Shown: positions 20,060 through 28,603 of the stretch, piece by piece
How the letters are laid out: every line of letters starts with the position of its first letter
Numbering within the stretch: the stretch's first letter is position 1
Assembly: GCA_032718475.1 (NCBI GenBank)
Contig: JAUCBJ010002169.1
Span: forward strand, 1-31,511
Reading direction: 5' to 3'
DNA: 31,511 bases
DNA from: Nemertoderma westbladi
Taxonomy: Eukaryota; Xenacoelomorpha; Nemertodermatida; Nemertodermatidae
The notes under the pieces: model-generated
Told to the model about the DNA's origin: nothing
Databases searched by the model: none
Seen by the model: the letters and a program-made list of their open reading frames with translations, nothing else
Made by a program: the position numbers and the translations under genes

Positions 20060-20256
20060 TATGTGGGGCAAGCGACGAAAGTAAGCGAGCTTAGCATACA
20101 GATACCACTCACTCAATCGGTGTGTCTGTTGTTCTGTTGATCTGTTGTTCTGTCGATCTGTTGTTCTGTCGTTCTGTGGGGCGAGCCACGAAGTGAGTGA
20201 GCCTTAGCGTAGTGGTACCATTAATCAACCTGTCATTCTGTCGTTCTGTCATTCTT
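20060..20256. repeat. Short GTTCTGT-type repeats with a GGGGCGAGCCACGAAG motif
   Basis: Repeats of GTTGTTCTGT and GTCGATCTGTT fill 20125-20180 and 20230-20255. GTGGGGCGAGCCACGAAGTG near 20177 is related to GTGGGGCAAGCGACGAAAGT near 20063 and to the copy at 9472. These seem to be pieces of a dispersed low-copy repeat. Confidence 0.55.
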
Positions 20257-20570
20257 GTTCAATTTTAAACGTTAATAACTCGGCCAATCTTCGATGAAAT
20301 CTATCCAAACTTGGTACACATGTTGTTTGGCAAAAGTTTAGAAATTTTCCGAGTTGAATTTCCGTGTGGCCTTCGAGAAGCTAAGATAATAGCAGTTAAT
20401 TAGTTAATTAAGTCGTTCTGTCGCTTTTTTTGCAGTGTTCAATTTTGAACGTTAATAACTCTATCAATCCTCGATGAAATGTAATTAAGCTTGGTAGACA
20501 AATAGTCTGTCAAAAGTTTACAAATTTTCCAAGTTGAATTTGCGTGGGGCCTTCGTGCAGCACCAGTGTA
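20257..20570. repeat. Two tandem copies of a 180-bp dispersed repeat
   Basis: TTCAATTTTAAACGTTAATAA starts a unit at 20258 and, with one change, again at 20438 (180 bp apart). Each continues through a CTTGGTA...CA segment and AAAAGTTTA.AAATTTTCC to GTGTGGCCTTCG or GTGGGGCCTTCG. A third copy lies at 22606-22770. Confidence 0.75.
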
Positions 20571-21660
20571 ACTGTCTTACAGTTATGAATAAATATTATT
20601 TATTCAAAATTATAACGCTTGACATCAGCAGGTTGCTAGGAGACTAAATCAGCTGGGTTTCTGGCAAATTACGAAATTACAGTAATGCCATTGTGGCCTG
20701 TCTGCCTGTCTGCCTGTACCGGTACTATACTTAATGTCAATCCCTGAATCAGGAATCCTGTAATCAGACAATACAGCAATACTGCAATACCATAGAGACA
20801 TACTGTATTCGGTGTTTTACGGTACTGGCTGACTGGTACCGCGGTACCGGTTCAGTCATTATAGATCACGTATACTTGTACTACAGGACAGGCCTAATTC
20901 TGTAGGCCTTAATTAGCCATGCAGTGCGGACTCCGGACTGTTGGACTGCAGTCCTGAATTATATTAGAGGGTCCGTTGGCGCCGTCCTCCGTACCGCCCT
21001 ACTACCTGACTACTGTCAGACTGTAGAAGTATAACCGGACTGGTAGCAACTGCTGAACTGCCAACTACATAACTACCGGTACGGTACTGAACTACGACAG
21101 CACTAGCCTATACCGCATTTCTACGCTCCTGTCAGCGACAAAAGAAAATGAATTTCTTCGTTTACGGTTTCTGCTCTTGTTAACGGTTAAATATGTTAAT
21201 TAAAGACTATGTATTGGTACGACCGACGGCGCCGGCAACTGGTATAATCAGATGTAGATGTACATACAGACATATCAATCTGCCAATACAACAATAGCAA
21301 TAGGCTTACCCCTACCAACCCCAACCATCCATCGACTCGGCAACTGCAACAATGGAAGTTTTGCGGACTAACCAGCTGACCGGCATTCTAAGTTCAGTCT
21401 ACCCAACTGCCCAGAAAAGTGTTGGAATTAAAATCAAACAACTCACCACCAAGGCCGCCTCTGTCTGTTGACCTCGACTTTCGGTATCGCTGCCGCTATG
21501 GGCAAACTGGACTAACCGTAACCGAGGATGAAATCCGGTTTTTTAATCTCACTCTGCCATCAACCAGTGCCCGGCGGTGTTGAAATTGACACGCATTGTG
21601 CAAGCAGTAGGCCTATTGCTCCGAGTTTCCGGCTGGTCGGGTGCAACTACATTGCCACAC
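20571..21660. other. Mixed-composition DNA, no firm gene
   Basis: Several ACCGGTAC-like and CTGTCTGCC-type short repeats at 20700-21070. A 39-residue frame with ATG at 21352 (start MEVLRTNQLTGILSSVYPTA, stop at 21469-21471) is protein-like in composition but short and without family, so I do not call a gene. Confidence 0.45.
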
Positions 21661-21662
21661 TA

Positions 21663-22335
21663 TAACTCGGTCTCATGAGGATGAGTGCTGCGTAGACTAT
21701 ATTCCTATAAACCAAAACCATTCCTGGCTTCGCCTATTGAACGCATTATAAAGATCGTCAGTCTTCGTTTAAGAAATATATTTAAATACAAAACAGGACG
21801 AGCACAACGAGGCTTATAATGAAGACGAGTACTGCGTTGACTATCTTATTATATAAACCACCTGGCTTCACATATTGAATGCATCCCTTGTTATTATTAT
21901 TATAAAGATCGTCAGCCTGCGTTTAAGAAATATATTTAAATACAAAACAGGACGAGCACAACGAGGCTTATAATGAAGACGAGTACTGCGTTGACTATTA
22001 TTATTATATATACCACCTGGCTTCACATATTGAACGCATCCCTAGTTATTATTATTATAAAGATCGTCAGCCTGCGTTTAAGAAATATATTTAAATACAA
22101 AACAGGACGAGCACAACGAGACTTATAATGAAGACGAGTACTGCGTTGACTATTATTATTATATAAACCTCCTGGCTTCACATATTGAACGCATCCCTAG
22201 TTATTATTATTATAAAGACCGTCAGCCTGCGTTTAAGAAATATATTTAAATACAAAACAGGACGAACGCAACGAGGCTTATAATGAAGACGAGTATTGCG
22301 TTTATTATATTCCTATAAACCACCTGGCTTTGCAT
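21663..22335. repeat. Tandem array of about 155-bp units
   Basis: AAGATCGTCAGCCTGCGTTT or a close form occurs at 21751, 21904, 22060 and 22215 (153, 156 and 155 bp apart). Each is followed by AAATACAAAACAGGACGAGC, a GAAGACGAGTACTGCGTTGA segment and CCTGGCTTCACATATTGAAC. Partial units lie at both ends. Units are highly alike, pointing to recent growth. The same unit occurs again at 24765-24945. Confidence 0.88.
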
Positions 22336-22412
22336 ATTGAACGTGCGATTGGAAATAAGTTCGTGCTACCCTTCCGTGGGTGGTAGATGTCGCGGTTATG
22401 TATTGGTGGGTA

Positions 22413-22585
22413 GGAAGGGTGGGGGGGGGGGGGATTAAAAGGGGTGAACACGTACTGTCCCCCTTTCTTTATTTGATTGGTGGTGTGGGTAAATTTCTCA
22501 AATACTGATTTTGTGATACAGTCGCTCAATTTTAATTTGTATCTCATAACTGGGCCTCGTGCTGCGCGAAGGCCCCACGAACGTG
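22413..22585. repeat. Dispersed repeat with poly-G start (empty-site paralogue)
   Basis: A G-run (22421-22433), then ATTAAAAGGGGTGAACACGT, a TTGGTGGTGTGGGTAAATTT segment and GCGAAGGCCCCACGAACG. The same sequence exists as two halves at 24974-24993 and 28122-28262, separated there by the foldback element, so this copy shows the site before insertion (single GTGAACAC at 22446-22453). Confidence 0.85.
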
Positions 22586-22589
22586 TTGT

Positions 22590-22770
22590 TCTGTCGTTCT
22601 GTTGTGTCCAATTTTAAACGTTAATAACTCAGCCAAATGTTAATGAAATTTAACCAAACTTGGTACACATATAGTCTGCAAAAGTTTAGAAATTTTCCAA
22701 ATTGAATTTCCGTGTGGCCTTCGAGAAGCTAAGATAATAGCAACTAATTAGTTAATTAAGTTGATTACGG
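22590..22770. repeat. Third copy of the 180-bp dispersed repeat
   Basis: Matches 20257-20420 from CAATTTTAAACGTTAATAAC through AAGCTAAGATAATAGCA and TAGTTAATTAAGT. It directly follows the GGCCCCACGAACG end of the preceding repeat, so both may be parts of one larger element. Confidence 0.7.
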
Positions 22771-23073
22771 TAGAAACTGCATTTTCAACCTGCCTGTTAA
22801 AGGAAATTAATTATTTTACAGTATAAGATTTAAATAATTATACTTAAAAATTGTACAGATGTATTCCACATACCCCATTCTATTATAGTTTTTAATTAGT
22901 TCAAGTGATTTGCTTTAATAAATGTGTCTTTAATTGATCTAAACGTAATTAAAGCAGCACAATTATTGAGTAAAAATTTAATCCCGCCCATTATTGGTGA
23001 ACATAGTCTCTGCGGGGGTGTAGAGCTGCTGGCTGGCTGGGAGATGTTGGTGTAGCCTTACCAGAGGCGAATT
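22771..23073. other. AT-rich non-coding DNA
   Basis: No coding signal before the RTE copy. Confidence 0.5.
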
Positions 23074-23084
23074 GTACTGTAATA

Positions 23085-24278
23085 ATTGTACTGCTCCGTG
23101 GAAATCAGAATGGGTTCCGTAAAGGTCGTTGGACCATGGAGCCCATTTTTGGCACTTAGAAGGATAATTGAAGAGTTATCAAAAAAGAAAGACAGGCATC
23201 TGGCTGTTATCTTTGTTGACTTCTTCAAGAAGTCAATCGCTCACGTATGTTCAGCATACTTTCATTATATGGGATTCCTGATGAAATTATTGCAGCAATC
23301 AGATCAGTATACGATGGTTCGACAACATTTGTGTCTACTGTTGACGGTGACACAGAACCAGTGTTATGGGGCGTCCTCCGGGGAGACACACTTGCACCAT
23401 TCTTGTTCATAATTGTTGTTGACTATGTTCTACGCATGTCCTTAGATCATCATAATGATAATAGGGTGATGATAACTCCACCTACTGGCTCCAGAAGTCG
23501 AGGAAATCCTGCCAAGTACCTAACTGATCTAGACTTTGCTGTTGGTCTTTTTATTAACTTCAGAAAGACCAAAATTTTGACAGTTAACTTTGAAAGTCCT
23601 CAGCAAGTCTCTGATCGGATGACCATAAGCTTAAAAGATGGTATGCTTGAGCATGTGGATGACTTCTGTTACCTGGGATCATGGATCCGGAAGTCAGGTG
23701 AGGGAGGACCTTCGAATACGTAAGGGAAAGGCATGGGCAGCCATGAATAGGCTTTCCAGGATTTGGAAGTCACCAAGAATTAATCGGAAACTTAAGGTCC
23801 GATTATTTAGAGCAGCAGTAGTTCCAGTACTCCTCTATGGGAGTCCATGCTGGGCTCTAACTGCTGAGGACACCAAATCTCTGGATGGCACATTCACAAG
23901 AATGCTACGCCGGGTTCATTGTGTCAAGTACAATGCACACATCTCCAACCGGACACTATATAACATTGGAGGTGTCTCATTGGTTCCCCCAAGCTTGACA
24001 CTAGAACAAAATTGCCTCCGCTTTGCAGGACATTGCTTTCGCCGTGAGGACCAGCCAGTGCATAATCTTGTACTTTGGCAGCCTCATGGAGTGAATAAGC
24101 ATGGTGGACAGCCCATGACTTTCTTGAGACGCATCTTAAAGGACACTGGCCTTGAAGATGCGGATGATCTAGCAAATGTCATGGGTGATAGGGAGTTGTG
24201 GCGGTGCAATTTTGTCGATAAGCCGGCACAGCATTCTTAAAAATGCAGCTGCAATGCAGCATGCCGATCCTAGTAGTA
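23085..24278 (+). mobile_element. 5'-truncated RTE-type LINE (copy B) with 11-bp target duplication
   Basis: Flanked by GTACTGTAATA at 23074-23084 and 24279-24289. The 3' end (CATGCCGATCCTAGTAGTA) is the same as in copy A. Over the shared last 530 bp the two copies differ at only a few positions, so they come from closely related sources. Confidence 0.9.
23100..24240 (+). pseudogene. Frameshifted RTE reverse transcriptase remnant
   Basis: Four successive frames are needed. QNGFRKGRWTMEPI (RT motif 2 region, near 23106) leads into ALRRIIEE ... HLAVIFVDFFKKS, the first catalytic-aspartate motif with FFKK where FKKAFD is expected. Then, from 23247, come FSILSLYGIPDEIIAAIRSV and a changed GVLRGDTLAPFLF (usually RQGD). 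The active-site YxDD block is missing: KYLTDLDFA joins straight to VGLFINFRKTKIL, an in-frame internal deletion. A last shift near 23700 gives the frame through RMLRRVHCVKYN to the stop at 24238-24240. Dead polymerase. No endonuclease part is present. Confidence 0.88.
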
Positions 24279-24289
24279 GTACTGTAATA

Positions 24290-24764
24290 GGCAGCCAGTA
24301 GTATTGCTATAGCAACCCAGACATAACTCCAACCATACACTGCCTGTATTTCAATTCCTATTGACTCTATACTATAAATGTTGTATTACTTACTATCTCA
24401 GGTGACAGAAGATATAATGACATAAATACTCATGGCTGTTGTAGGCTTATATCTGAAATAGTTTATTCCGCAATATTTTTGTCTCGTATTTTTTAATTGA
24501 ATTTTTGCAAAGTAGTAAAATTAATGTTCTTAAAAATAATATTATTATTTTATATGTAACCTAGAAAATTATCTACATTTTTACGCTGCAGCTTTAAGAG
24601 TGTACATTTATTTAATATTATTTCAATACCCATATTAATTACTACATCGACATAAGATGCGTTGGCGTTGTATCACACATCTCCACATATCACACATCTC
24701 CACATAGATGTATCAGCAGTTACTCGCACAGTTTCTAATCTTTGCATAGTTATAACTGTATAAA
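24290..24764. other. AT-rich non-coding DNA
   Basis: A 16-bp repeat (ATCACACATCTCCACAT) is doubled near 24672-24707. Nothing else was recognised. Confidence 0.5.
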
Positions 24765-24985
24765 GATCGTCAGTCTTGGTTTAGGAAAAATATGGGCAAA
24801 ACAGGACGAGCGACGAGCGCAACGAGGCACATAATGAAGACTAGTACTGTGTAGACTATATTCCTATTAACCATACCTGGCTTCGCATATTGAAGGCATC
24901 AGTAGTCATAAAGATCTCCCGTCAGTCTGCGTTTAGGAAATATGTGGGTGGGGGGGGGGGGGGGGGGGGGTGCAGATTAAAAGGG
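24765..24985. repeat. Second, shorter copy of the 155-bp unit plus poly-G
   Basis: About 1.3 units related to 21663-22335 (AAGATCGTCAGTCTTGGTTT, then AAAACAGGACGAGCGACGAG), a 21-base G-run (24950-24970), then GCAGATTAAAAGGGGTGAAC. The order unit, poly-G, ATTAAAAGG is the same as at 21.7-22.5 kb. Confidence 0.8.
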
Positions 24986-25012
24986 GTGAACACTAGGGTA
25001 GATCGAAAAAAA

Positions 25013-25495
25013 AAATTTGGAAATGTAACTTTTCACTATGTTAGAAATGTGTGAAATTGCCTAAAACCACAAAAAAACATCACTATCCCAATTTTTGACA
25101 ATGCATGACCCCCGCACAATTAGTTCAAACAAACAACATTTTTTACAAAACTATGTAAAATTAATTCATTTAGAAAGATTTTTTTTTTAAATATGACTTT
25201 TCCCAGTGCCAGAAGTGTCTGAAATGGCCTAAAACCACAAAAAACACAACTTTTAAAATTGTTCACACTGCATGACCCCCGCACAATTAGTGCAATGTTT
25301 TATAAAACTATGTAAAATGAAATAATTTAGACAAAATTTTTTTTAATATGAATTTTCCCATTGCTAGAAGTGTCTGAAATGACATAAAACCGCAAAAAAA
25401 CACCACTTTCCAAATTTTTTACAATGCAAGACCCCCGCACAAATAGTGCAAACAAACATCCTTTTTGAAGAACTACAAAACTATGTAATTATTAA
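25013..25495. repeat. Sub-terminal repeats, left arm (three units)
   Basis: Three diverged units of about 150-180 bp, each with TGTCTGAAATGGCCTAAAAC or a close form, a CATGACCCCCGCACAATTAG segment and AAAACTATGTAAAAT. Units begin near 25013, 25190 and 25342. Confidence 0.8.
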
Positions 25496-25502
25496 CTGTT
25501 AG

Positions 25503-25702
25503 TCGGGGGGTAAACGCTCCGCCTCCACTTACACCTACACCTACTTGTAGGCGGATAGTTTAATTTAGAATCAGCTGTTTGAGGATCAACGGTCAGATGT
25601 ATTGGCTTACCAGCAGGCCGGTACATATGTGTGTACGCGTGTGTAAGTTTTTGTAGGCGTCTGGGGGCGTGGGTGTAAGTGTAGGCGTAACGTTTACCCC
25701 CC
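25503..25702. mobile_element. 200-bp MITE inside the left arm
   Basis: Terminal inverted repeats GGGGGGTAAACG and CGTTTACCCCCC, extended by a looser match (CGCCTCCACTTACACC against CGCCTACACTTACACC). The target duplication is CTGTTAG (25496-25502 and 25703-25709). The right arm holds the empty site as CTAACAG (27763-27769 region) with continuous flanks, so the insertion is directly shown. The superfamily is not clear: a 7-bp (or 6-bp) duplication with G-rich ends. Confidence 0.88.
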
Positions 25703-26126
25703 CTGTTAGACTGTGGGTAGCAGGATCCTCATTTACCAACCCAAATCCACCATGGCCGGAAATGCTTTATAAATTACAACTTTTTAACTTCCAAAGATTA
25801 GGCCAACTGTTGAACTGTAAACGGAGCTGTACCTGCTAACACTTCATGTAATGCCGGCAGCAGTACACATTACATACTTATCCAACATCCATATCCACTC
25901 TGCCTCCACTTAATTTCAGTCTTAATTACCCTATATAATATACTGTATTTTGTAGTGTTTTTGTTATAAATCTCATGACACTAGAGCGGAATCAGCTTCA
26001 GTGGAAAGTTCAACTCCACTTTACGAATCTTGTCTCAGTGGATAACAGTGATAGTGCTTCGCTCTCATTCGGTAAACTTTCTGTTAACAACCGTTCAATA
26101 GTGAAGAAATATATCACTAATACTAC

Positions 26127-27045
26127 TACTACTATAATCGGCCTGCTGCATTGAAACTGCACATTGAGATGCTATGCCAGCTTATCAAAAACATTTTGTC
26201 ACCACCATGTAATCCACAATTGGCAAGCACAATGCAGCATGAATTAAGAATGCTATGCCAGCTTATCACCAAAGTTGCACCGCCACAACCTCCTACCCCC
26301 CCCCCCCCCCCCATGACTTTTGCGAAAGTCATCAAAAAAGGGTCTCAGCCCATTTTTCATAGTCCCTTCCCTTGGACTGAAGAAAGAATGAAGACTGAAG
26401 AACGAAGACTGAAGGACGAGGCCTCCTTGGTCCTTTTAGTTTCTTGGAGCCTTCGCCTAGGCCCCCTTCCTTGTTGGACCCTTCCTTCTTGGTCACCCAA
26501 TGTAAACGGTAAGCATTTTATAAACATAGCATTATATGGACATGTAAAAGGTATATGTTAACTTATGTGAATCTCGAAGCATCTACTTGACACCAACCAA
26601 TGGGCTATTCAAGTCAGGGTTTCACGATAGTCACGGGCTATCCACCATGCATATTCTCTCCATGGGGCTGCCAAAATACAAGATTGTGCACAGGCTGGTC
26701 CTCACGGCGAAAGCAATGTCCTGCAAAGCGGAGGTGGCTTTGTTCTATTGTTAAGCTTGGGGGAACCAATGGGACACCTCCAATGTTATATAGTGTCTGG
26801 TTGGAGATGTGTGTATTGTACTGGACACAATGAACCCGGCGTAGCATTCGTGTAAAAGTGCCCTCCAGAGATTTAGTGACCTCAGCAGTTAGAGCCCAGC
26901 ATGGACTCCCATACAGGAGTACTGGAACTAATGCTGCTCTAAATAATCGGACCTAAGGTTTCCGATGAATTCTGTGTGAAGTGTGACTTCGAAATCCTGG
27001 AAAGAACATCCAATACTCCCCAGCCCATGCCTCTCCCTTACGTTT
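26127..27045 (-). pseudogene. RTE-type LINE remnant (copy C) in the foldback loop
   Basis: Read on the minus strand it starts near 27045 (ACGTAAGGGAGAGGCATGGG, as in copy B at 23717), then has worn thumb and C-terminal coding DNA. 26847-26638 still reads MLRRVHCVQYNTHISNQTLY and RLRFAGHCFRRE-like sequence (here HLRFAGHCFRRED). About 310 unrelated bases (26335-26640) interrupt it, and it then resumes at GAGGTTGTGGCGGTGCAAC and ends with the family tail GCAGCAGGCCGATTATAGTA at 26127-26155. A C-run (26296-26312) sits inside. It is older and more diverged than copies A and B. Confidence 0.75.
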
Positions 27046-27160
27046 AGCATAGCATTCTTAATGCATGCTGCATTGGTGGATTGCATGGTGGTGGTGGTGA
27101 CAAAATGTTTTTGATAAGACGGCAATGCAGCAGGCCGATTATAGTAGTAGTAGTAGTCAG
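27045..27160 (+). mobile_element. RTE 3' tail in the right arm, head to head with copy C
   Basis: GCATAGCATTCTTAATGCATGC to GGCAATGCAGCAGGCCGATT and a TAG-repeat, the same 3' end as copy C but on the opposite strand. It pairs with 26127-26240 as the inner part of the inverted arms. Confidence 0.75.
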
Positions 27161-27779
27161 AGATGTACAGTATTTCTTCACTATTTAGCAATTGTTAACA
27201 GAAAGTTTACCGCATGAGAGTGGAGCACTATCACATTTATCCACTGAGACAAGATCCGAGAAGTGGGGCTGAACTTTCCACTCAAGCTGATTCCGCTCCA
27301 TAGTGTCATGAGTATTAATAACCAAAACACTACAAAATATATTTAATTCAATATAGAACATATGTACAGTATGTAGTGTAGCAGGGGATGGAAGTAGGTC
27401 TAAATATGATTAGAAAGTATATCTAGCAGCTCAGTCTAGTAGGTGGTTTAGTAATGGTAGTCTAGTAGGTGGGTTCGGCTTTTATTAAGACTGTAAGAAG
27501 CATCTTGTCTTGTGTTCGAATAAAGTGTAATTATAATTAAGACTGAAATTAAGTGGAGGCAGAGTGGATATGGATAAGTATGTAGTATGTAATGTGTACT
27601 GTTGCCGGCTCTAAAGTGTTAGCAGGTACAGCTCCGTTTGCAGTTCAACATTCTGGTTGGCCTAGTCTTTGGAGGTTAAAAAGTTGTAATTTACTGTATA
27701 GAGTATTTCCCGCCATTGTGGATTTGGGTTGGTAAATAAGGAACTGCTACCCACAGTCTAACAGTTAATAATTACATAG

Positions 27780-28109
27780 TTTTGTACTGTAGTTTAGCAA
27801 AAATGATGTTTGTTTGCACTATTTGTGCGTGCAGGGGTCTTGCATTGTCAAAAATTTGAAAAGTTGTGTTTTTTTGTGGTTTTAGGCCATTTCAGACACT
27901 TCTAGCACTGGGAAAAGTCATATTTAAAAAAAAAATTTCTTTCTAAATGAATTAATTTTACATGAGTTTTGTAAAAAATGTTGTTTGTTTGAACTAATTG
28001 TGCGGGGGTCATGTATTGTCAAAAATTGGGATAGTGATGTTTTTTGTGGTTTTAGGCAATTTCACACATTTCTAACATAGGGAAAAGTTAGATTTCCAAA
28101 TTTTTTTTT
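27780..28109. repeat. Sub-terminal repeats, right arm (two units)
   Basis: Inverted counterparts of the left-arm units: GTGGTTTTAGGCCATTTCAG and GTGGTTTTAGGCAATTTCAC mark the two copies. The left arm has three, so unequal exchange has changed one arm. Confidence 0.8.
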
Positions 28110-28121
28110 CGATCTACCCTA

Positions 28122-28262
28122 GTGAACACGTACTGTCCCCCTTTCTTTGATTGATTGGTGGTGTGGGTAAATTTCTCAAAACCTGATTTTGTGATACAGT
28201 CGCTCAATTTTAATCTGTATCTGATAACTGAGCCTCGTCCTGCGCGAAGGCCCCACGAACGT
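28122..28262. repeat. Right half of the repeat interrupted by the foldback element
   Basis: From GTGAACACGTACTGTCCCCC to GCGAAGGCCCCACGAACG it matches 22446-22585 closely, and completes the left half at 24974-24993. Confidence 0.88.
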
Positions 28263-28603
28263 TTAATTTAATGACCACAAAAATAATGAATGTAATATTA
28301 TATCCGCACAAAGATAGATTGATACAAAATGGTTTAAAAGAATAATTTTATAAGAAGGCCCAACGGATATTTCACCAGCTACACGTAATGATATTGTTAT
28401 TTCTGTAGTCCTATGAATATTCAGCATAAAGAATTTAAAGTATAAATTGTGTAATTTAAGGTATAAAGGATGGTAGGCCTACCGAATTGCAAAATTTGTG
28501 TACCTACTGCACTGTGCTGTACTGCACTGTGCTAGGCCTATATACCTGTATACTGATATACCTACAGACCTATATCAACAACCTCTGCCCGTGAGAGGGC
28601 GCG
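28263..28603. other. AT-rich leader before the R2-like ORF
   Basis: No coding signal. TACTGCACTGTGCTG is tandemly doubled near 28503-28532. Composition changes sharply to GC-rich at about 28590, which probably marks the neighbourhood of the element's 5' end. Confidence 0.5.

Larger units (their letters stand above)
24994..28121. mobile_element. hAT-like foldback element, 3.1 kb, with 8-bp target duplication
   Basis: GTGAACAC flanks both ends (24986-24993 and 28122-28129) and occurs once in the unoccupied paralogue at 22446. The ends are perfect inverted repeats TAGGGTAGATCG. Target duplication of 8 bp fitting nTnnnnAn and termini fitting YARNG are hAT hallmarks. Behind the ends are long, imperfect inverted arms (left about 24994-26240, right about 27045-28121) with a loop of about 0.8 kb. 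Both arms share a sub-terminal repeat array, a non-coding middle part and the 3' tail of an RTE element. There is no transposase, so it must have been moved in trans. The right arm has about 180 extra bases near 27340-27530. Confidence 0.82.

Noticed and set aside
21663-22335. Hammerhead ribozyme in the 155-bp unit
   Set aside because: GAAGACGAGTACTG looked similar, but the CTGATGA...GAAA core is not present.
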